From JABMMZ01 sp040386935 (GTDB lineage Bacteria; Bacteroidota; Bacteroidia; NS11-12g; UBA955): a stretch of DNA of 64,000 nucleotides. The position numbers and the translations under genes are program-made. How positions within the stretch are numbered: position 1 is the first letter of the stretch; each line of letters opens with the position of its first letter. This document shows, piece after piece, positions 60,215 to 64,000 of the stretch. The stretch covers positions 7,374 through 71,373 of the forward strand of contig JAZKEQ010000013.1 of the NCBI GenBank assembly GCA_040386935.1, written 5' to 3'. Below the pieces are notes generated by a model. It saw nothing but the letters and a program-made list of their open reading frames with translations, had not been told where the DNA came from and ran no database searches.

Positions 60215-61507
60215 ATGACAAATATTGAAAAACTCTACACCCTTTTTACTGAATGTGAGTACCGTTATTGTACCGATACCCGAAAAATTATTCCGGGGTC
60301 ATTGTTCTTTGCATTAAAGGGGGAAAATTTCAATGGCAATACCTTTGCGGCTTCGGCTATTGCAGCGGGCGCCAGTTTTGCAATAGTGGATGAAGACATG
60401 GGAGACAATCCGCAGTTTATTAAGGTAACAAGTGTTTTGGCCACATTACAGCATTTGGCACAGTACCACAAATCGCAATGCAAAGCCAAGGTATTGGGAA
60501 TAGGTGGCAGCAATGGCAAAACAACCACGAAAGAACTTGTAAGTGCTGTACTTTCAACACAATATACCATACAATTTACCAAAGGCAATCTCAACAATCA
60601 CATAGGTGTACCCTTTACATTATTGGATTTAAAACAGGATTGTGAAATAGCTGTAGTGGAACTGGGTGCTAATCATATTGGCGATATTGAGGAGTTGTGC
60701 CAAATCGCACACCCTGATATGGGTATTATCACCAACATCGGGAAGGAACATTTGGAGGGTTTTGGCAGTATTGAAGGAGTCGCAAAAGCAGAGAGTGAAC
60801 TATTCGACTTTTTACTAAAAAACAACGGACTGGCATTTGTTAATTTAGATGATCAGTGGTTGGGCAATATGAGTAAACGCCTCAGCAATAAAAAAACCTA
60901 TAGTATTGAACATACAATTGCTGACACTTTGGTTACAGCAGATACACTTGTGCCTTATATTTCTTTTAGCTACAAAGGTATTACGGTGAATACGCATTTA
61001 ATGGGTGCGCATAATTTGCAGAACATAGCGGCAGCTGTGGCCATTGCCGAACATTTCAATATTACCCCTGCCAATATTGCTAAAGGACTGGCCAGTTATG
61101 TACCTGTGAATAACCGTTCACAAATCATAGAAACAGCGAAAGGCAATACTATTTTACTGGATGCTTACAATGCCAATCCGAGTAGTGTTGAATCCATTGT
61201 CAAAACATTTTCAACCATGAACAATAAACCACAACTGATGGTAATCGGTGATATGTTTGAATTGGGGGAGCATGCGCATGCTGAACATTTGGCCATTGCA
61301 GAGATGTGCTCAGGTTTAAATTCTGTAAAAAGTGTTCTGGTTGGGAGCGCATTTCACGAAACCGGTTTCAGTGATCCCAATGTGCAAATTTTCGAACATA
61401 AAAAAGAAGCCATTGAATATGTTAATCAACATGCTTTCAATGGCTACAATGTGTTAATAAAAGGGTCGAGGGGAATGAAGATGGAAGACTTTACGGAGTT
61501 GTTTTAA
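60215..61507 (+). CDS. murF: UDP-N-acetylmuramoyl-tripeptide--D-alanyl-D-alanine ligase
   Basis: A 430-residue cytoplasmic ligase that adds D-Ala-D-Ala to the UDP-muramyl tripeptide. Mur ligase N-terminal domain with YCTDTRKIIPGSLFFALKG, ATP-binding GIGGSNGKTTTKELV, central NLNNHIGVPFTLLDL and EHLEGFG, and the C-terminal domain LLDAYNANPSSVESI and VIGDMFELGEHA. Length is typical. The start ATG at 60215 follows a perfect -7 box; an in-frame ATG at 60164 would lie upstream of the promoter. No other mur genes adjoin it. The 3' end overlaps the next convergent gene by four bases. Confidence 0.95.
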   Translation: MTNIEKLYTLFTECEYRYCTDTRKIIPGSLFFALKGENFNGNTFAASAIAAGASFAIVDEDMGDNPQFIKVTSVLATLQHLAQYHKSQCKAKVLGIGGSNGKTTTKELVSAVLSTQYTIQFTKGNLNNHIGVPFTLLDLKQDCEIAVVELGANHIGDIEELCQIAHPDMGIITNIGKEHLEGFGSIEGVAKAESELFDFLLKNNGLAFVNLDDQWLGNMSKRLSNKKTYSIEHTIADTLVTADTLVPYISFSYKGITVNTHLMGAHNLQNIAAAVAIAEHFNITPANIAKGLASYVPVNNRSQIIETAKGNTILLDAYNANPSSVESIVKTFSTMNNKPQLMVIGDMFELGEHAHAEHLAIAEMCSGLNSVKSVLVGSAFHETGFSDPNVQIFEHKKEAIEYVNQHAFNGYNVLIKGSRGMKMEDFTELF

Positions 61508-61827
61508 TCCTCGTAATCGTCTTTAGGTTTGTCTTTGCTGTACTGATCATCTTCTTCATCATCTGAACTGTCGTCATCCGGTTCTTCATTGCTGAGGTCG
61601 ATTTCATCAATGTCCAAATCATCAAACATTTGTTTTAATTGAGATGAAACTTTGATAAGGAAAATCGTATCATCGGTCTCAACTCTGACAGCTGAAATAA
61701 GTTCACCTTTAGCATTTGGAAACTTGATGATATCCTTTTCGTATCCGTTGGGATATGCTTCACCGAGTTTGTTCAGAATGTCTTCGGGTACATTACTATA
61801 GTCTACAATTCTTCGTTTTTTTTCCAT
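61504..61827 (-). CDS. Conserved hypothetical protein with acidic tail
   Basis: A 107-residue cytoplasmic protein. The first 70 residues (MEKKRRIVDYSNVPEDIL, PNGYEKDIIKFPNAKGELIS, AVRVETDDTIFLIKVS) match a Bacteroidota-restricted conserved protein of unknown function; the last 30 residues are almost only Asp, Glu, Ser and Lys (SNEEPDDDSSDDEEDD), a flexible acidic tail. It might bind basic partners such as nucleic-acid-binding proteins; this is inference. A minus-strand -7 box TATTTTTG lies at 61865-61872. Confidence 0.65.
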   Translation of the reverse strand: MEKKRRIVDYSNVPEDILNKLGEAYPNGYEKDIIKFPNAKGELISAVRVETDDTIFLIKVSSQLKQMFDDLDIDEIDLSNEEPDDDSSDDEEDDQYSKDKPKDDYED

Positions 61828-61864
61828 CTAGGTATATGAGAGATTTCGTTTTAATATTATGCTG

Positions 61865-61872
61865 CAAAAATA
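61865..61872 (-). promoter_or_regulatory. -7 promoter element of the acidic-tail gene
   Basis: TATTTTTG on the minus strand, perfect match, 37 nt before the ATG. Confidence 0.55.
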
Positions 61873-61941
61873 TAGCATGAAACAATACAAAATTACATTA
61901 CACTATTTTTTTTTCATCAGTGTTTAAAAAAAATTACACTT

Positions 61942-62724
61942 TTAATTTTTTCCTCTTAAATATTGGAGCCAGGCGTTGATGATTTGTCGCTTGAATAACC
62001 GCTCCTGTCTGCGTTCTTTCGTATTTAGTTTACATTCTGCTTTCAATCGTACTGTTGTATTTTTTGCGCTGATAATTCTCAGTCTGAATGACTCTAAATC
62101 TGCAAATTCATTCTTTTTAACAGCATTTTCCACAAGATAAATCTCTAAATCATCTATCGTATCGATGAATTTTGTATCCGTTGTGAATTCAATGGATGTT
62201 TTATGGCTCTCTCCTTTTGTGTAATTGACGATCTCATTACTCAGCATCGTATTATTGGGAATAAATATCAAATCATCATCATCATTTACCAATTGTACAT
62301 TCATCAAAGTAATGTGAACAATCTTGCCTTTATGTTCACCAATTTGAATGTAATCATTGATGGTAATCTGATTATTGAACATCAGTATCATGCCATTGAT
62401 GGCGTTTGAAATATAATCTTTTGATACAATGGCGATGGCTGCTGCAATAATGGAAATAGATGTAAAAAATTCGCGAACATTCACTCTGAGTAATACCAAG
62501 ATAAATATGGCAATCAGAGCAAAGAATAAAAGATAGTAAATGGTATTCACACCAATTACAAAATTATCTTTGCCTTTGATATTATTTTTCTTTTTGTAAA
62601 CGTACAAAGTAAATAGTCGCAGTGAATACAATCCGAGAAGAATAATAATCAGGGGAACTGTTTTAGGAATATCACCCCAATTAATAATCAGGGGAACTGT
62701 TTTAGAAATATCAAACCAACTCAT
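61942..62724 (-). CDS. Small-conductance mechanosensitive channel (MscS family)
   Basis: A 260-residue channel with about three N-terminal helices: TVPLIIILLGLYSLRLFTLY, TIYYLLFFALIAIFILVLLR and the pore helix FFTSISIIAAAIAIVSKDYI, then the beta domain NQITINDYIQIGEHKGKIVH and a C-terminal alpha/beta part. It opens under membrane tension to release solutes on osmotic downshift. The first 31 residues contain a 13-residue tandem repeat (ISKTVPLIINWGD / IPKTVPLIIILLG) from a 39-bp duplication. A perfect -7 box ends 4 nt before the ATG. Divergent from the DUF1003 gene. Confidence 0.85.
   Translation of the reverse strand: MSWFDISKTVPLIINWGDIPKTVPLIIILLGLYSLRLFTLYVYKKKNNIKGKDNFVIGVNTIYYLLFFALIAIFILVLLRVNVREFFTSISIIAAAIAIVSKDYISNAINGMILMFNNQITINDYIQIGEHKGKIVHITLMNVQLVNDDDDLIFIPNNTMLSNEIVNYTKGESHKTSIEFTTDTKFIDTIDDLEIYLVENAVKKNEFADLESFRLRIISAKNTTVRLKAECKLNTKERRQERLFKRQIINAWLQYLRGKN
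62644..62721. repeat. 39-bp tandem duplication at the start of the mscS gene
   Basis: Two adjacent 39-bp units (62644-62682 and 62683-62721) identical at 35 of 39 positions, including 23 identical bases from AATAATCAGGGGAACTGTTT onward. They encode residues 6-31 of the channel in frame (13 residues per unit). Confidence 0.9.
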
Positions 62725-62728
62725 AATG

Positions 62729-62736
62729 CAAAATTA
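62729..62736 (-). promoter_or_regulatory. -7 promoter element abutting the mscS start
   Basis: TAATTTTG on the minus strand, perfect match, only 4 nt before the ATG. Confidence 0.55.
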
Positions 62737-62780
62737 AACCTATTTTATTTGATACTGAAACTGGTTTCGTTAAAATTAAT

Positions 62781-62788
62781 TAACTTTG
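62781..62788 (+). promoter_or_regulatory. -7 promoter element of the DUF1003 gene
   Basis: TAACTTTG, perfect TAnnTTTG, 18 nt before the ATG at 62807. Confidence 0.65.
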
Positions 62789-62806
62789 GCGATATAAATT
62801 TCATTC

Positions 62807-63511
62807 ATGAAAATTTTTAAAAGCGGCTTGTCAGGTAAGGATTATCCTGAAAAGGAACGCATCAGTTTATCATCAGTTAAAGAAAATATCACTGAACTGA
62901 TTATCAAAGATTACCCACAGATTGAATCAAACAGCAGTATCAGCATTGATGAATTGAATCACTACAGGCAAAAATTTATTGAAAATTTTATGGCAAAAGA
63001 GATTGGTGATTTGAATGATCTTGAAAAGATGGTATTGACAAACATCAACGAACGAAGCACATTATCTGATAAAATAGAGGATGACAACGACAGTAAGGGA
63101 ACATTTGGTCAAAGGCTCTCAGACAAAATTGCCCATTTCGGGGGCAGCTGGTCCTTTATTATCTCGTTTCTCTCCTTCATGTTTATATGGATAGGTATTA
63201 ATATATGGCTGCTGGGACAGCAAAGTTTCGACCCCTTCCCCTTTATATTATTGAATTTAATTTTATCTTGTATTGCAGCCCTTCAGGCACCTTTAATTAT
63301 GATGAGTCAGAACAGGCAGGAGGACAAAGACCGAAAAAGGGCCAAGAAAGATTACATGATTAATTTAAAATCTGAGGTAGAAATCAGGATGTTACACGAA
63401 AAAATCGACCATTTAATTAACTCACAGCAACAGCAATTGATAGAAATTCAGAAAATTCAAATCGATATGCTGAATGATATCATGAATAAAATGGCGATAA
63501 AGAATCCCTAA
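62807..63511 (+). CDS. DUF1003 domain membrane protein
   Basis: A 234-residue protein. A soluble head (1-95) leads to TFGQRLSDKIAHFGGSWSFI, two helices (about 116-133 and 143-160; FLSFMFIWIGINIWLL, PFPFILLNLILSCIAALQAP) and the diagnostic LIMMSQNRQEDKDRKRAKKD followed by DYMINLKSEVEIRMLHEKID, then a coiled coil. This is the complete DUF1003 pattern; function unknown. It is divergent from mscS with promoters back to back. Confidence 0.88.
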   Translation: MKIFKSGLSGKDYPEKERISLSSVKENITELIIKDYPQIESNSSISIDELNHYRQKFIENFMAKEIGDLNDLEKMVLTNINERSTLSDKIEDDNDSKGTFGQRLSDKIAHFGGSWSFIISFLSFMFIWIGINIWLLGQQSFDPFPFILLNLILSCIAALQAPLIMMSQNRQEDKDRKRAKKDYMINLKSEVEIRMLHEKIDHLINSQQQQLIEIQKIQIDMLNDIMNKMAIKNP

Positions 63512-63563
63512 AACCGCCAAAAGCCATTTTATTGGACACTTTTGGTATTTTTTGCAAAAACAA

Positions 63564-63594
63564 TTTGTATTTGTAATAAAAATGCCTACTTTTG
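63564..63594 (+). promoter_or_regulatory. Complete Bacteroidota promoter of rplU-rpmA
   Basis: -33 TTTG (63564-63567), 19-bp spacer and -7 TACTTTTG (63587-63594), the best full match to the Bacteroidota consensus in the window. ATG at 63616. Confidence 0.8.
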
Positions 63595-63615
63595 CAGTCC
63601 TAATTTTTAAAAAGC

Positions 63616-63927
63616 ATGTACGCTATTGTAGAAATTGCAGGTAAGCAATTCAAAGTTGAGAAAGACAAATTTATATACACCCACCGCTTGAGCAGTGAGG
63701 CCGGAGCATCGGTTACCTTTGACAAGGTGATGTTGGTAGATAACAGCGGTAAAATCATGGTAGGTCTTCCTACTTTGAAAGGCGCGTCTGTTACCGGCAA
63801 AGTATTAGAACACCTAAAAGACGATAAGGTGATAGTATTTAAAAAGAAAAGAAGAAAAGGATACAAAAAGAAGAACGGTCACAGACAGTATCTTTCTAAA
63901 GTATTAATCGAATCTATTAACGCATAA
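63616..63927 (+). CDS. rplU: 50S ribosomal protein L21
   Basis: A 103-residue protein: MYAIVEIAGKQFKVEKDKFI at the start, VMLVDNSGKIMVGLPTLKGA in the middle and the 23S rRNA-binding FKKKRRKGYKKKNGHRQYLS at 76-95. Length and motifs are typical of bacterial L21. It is followed by rpmA after 19 nt, the usual order. Confidence 0.97.
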   Translation: MYAIVEIAGKQFKVEKDKFIYTHRLSSEAGASVTFDKVMLVDNSGKIMVGLPTLKGASVTGKVLEHLKDDKVIVFKKKRRKGYKKKNGHRQYLSKVLIESINA

Positions 63928-63946
63928 TTATAAAGTTTAAAGAAGC

Positions 63947-64000
63947 ATGGCACATAAAAAAGGCGCAGGTAGTTCCAAGAACGGACGTGAGTCGCACAGC
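63947..64000 (+). CDS. rpmA: 50S ribosomal protein L27, 5' part only
   Basis: The first 18 codons of L27 (MAHKKGAGSSKNGRESHS) run to the window end. The start ATG is 63947, 19 nt after rplU. It begins MAHKKGAG directly, without the cleavable N-terminal extension found in Firmicutes. Confidence 0.95.
   Translation, partial: MAHKKGAGSSKNGRESHS

Noticed and set aside
61919..61940. AGTGT/ACACT stem after the mscS gene
   Set aside because: A five-base stem with a 12-base loop is too weak to call a terminator, although A- and T-runs surround it.
1..64000. tRNA, rRNA, CRISPR arrays and insertion sequences
   Set aside because: No cloverleaf-type sequences, regular spacer repeats, transposase genes or terminal inverted repeats were recognised by reading; a tRNA scan was not possible.

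Overview
The window is a chromosomal segment of a Bacteroidota (Bacteroidetes) bacterium, probably an environmental, aerobic, Chitinophagales- or Sphingobacteriales-like lineage; I cannot place it more finely from sequence alone. Reasons: promoters carry the Bacteroidota -7 box TAnnTTTG with little Shine-Dalgarno signal; there is a GldB gliding lipoprotein, proteins with type IX secretion (T9SS) C-terminal sorting domains, a CzcA fused to its outer-membrane channel, an NtrY-like giant kinase and many PorT-like beta-barrels; base composition is AT-rich by eye. No rRNA, tRNA, CRISPR array, prophage or insertion sequence was seen.

Layout. 0-9.2 kb: partial L,D-transpeptidase, MCC-like carboxyltransferase, GNAT enzyme, nadE with an outer-membrane barrel, divergent gldB, and a type II NADH dehydrogenase. 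9.2-16.3 kb: poorly characterised membrane and secreted proteins, a SET-domain protein, DUF2007, a Crp/Fnr regulator followed by a perfect TTGAT-N4-ATCAA box and an SRPBCC protein, then a prolyl oligopeptidase. 16.5-26.3 kb: an accessory envelope/stress island: T9SS cupredoxin, two lmo0937-type (DUF5670) membrane peptides, two small proteins ending in GGGVYISAG plus a terminal helix, a CsbD-like protein, two YtxH proteins, a holin-like protein, an AI-2E-family membrane protein, a hybrid histidine kinase, a response regulator, an AraC regulator and an outer-membrane barrel. 26.3-35.7 kb: class IV aminotransferase, bifunctional nuclease, etfBA, TPR protein and thioesterase, MFS transporter, lepA and a glycosyltransferase. 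35.7-42.8 kb: heavy-metal efflux (His-rich peptide, CzcA-CzcC fusion, CDF, CzcB). 42.9-48.8 kb: a putative iron operon (DUF4856, imelysin, HTTM, TonB receptor). 48.8-56.9 kb: hldD, NtrY-like kinase and a 1144-residue outer-membrane protein in one operon. 56.9-64 kb: queD, divIC, a T9SS FG-GAP protein, murF, mscS, DUF1003, rplU and rpmA.

The most interesting signal is regulatory. Three promoters in the 16.5-26.3 kb island (18871-18934, 20450-20513 and 25399-25462) share the same 64-nt layout: GTGAA[T/A]TATGTAA, a TGTAAT-like direct repeat spaced exactly 21 bp, and a -7 TTTG at a fixed distance. They precede the CsbD-like gene, the second GGGVYISAG gene and the barrel gene, and a matching AraC regulator lies between the last two. 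I infer an AraC-controlled envelope-stress regulon with its own sensor kinase and response regulator. A second theme is the number of genes whose -7 box ends only 4-7 nt before the start codon, which predicts leaderless or nearly leaderless mRNAs.
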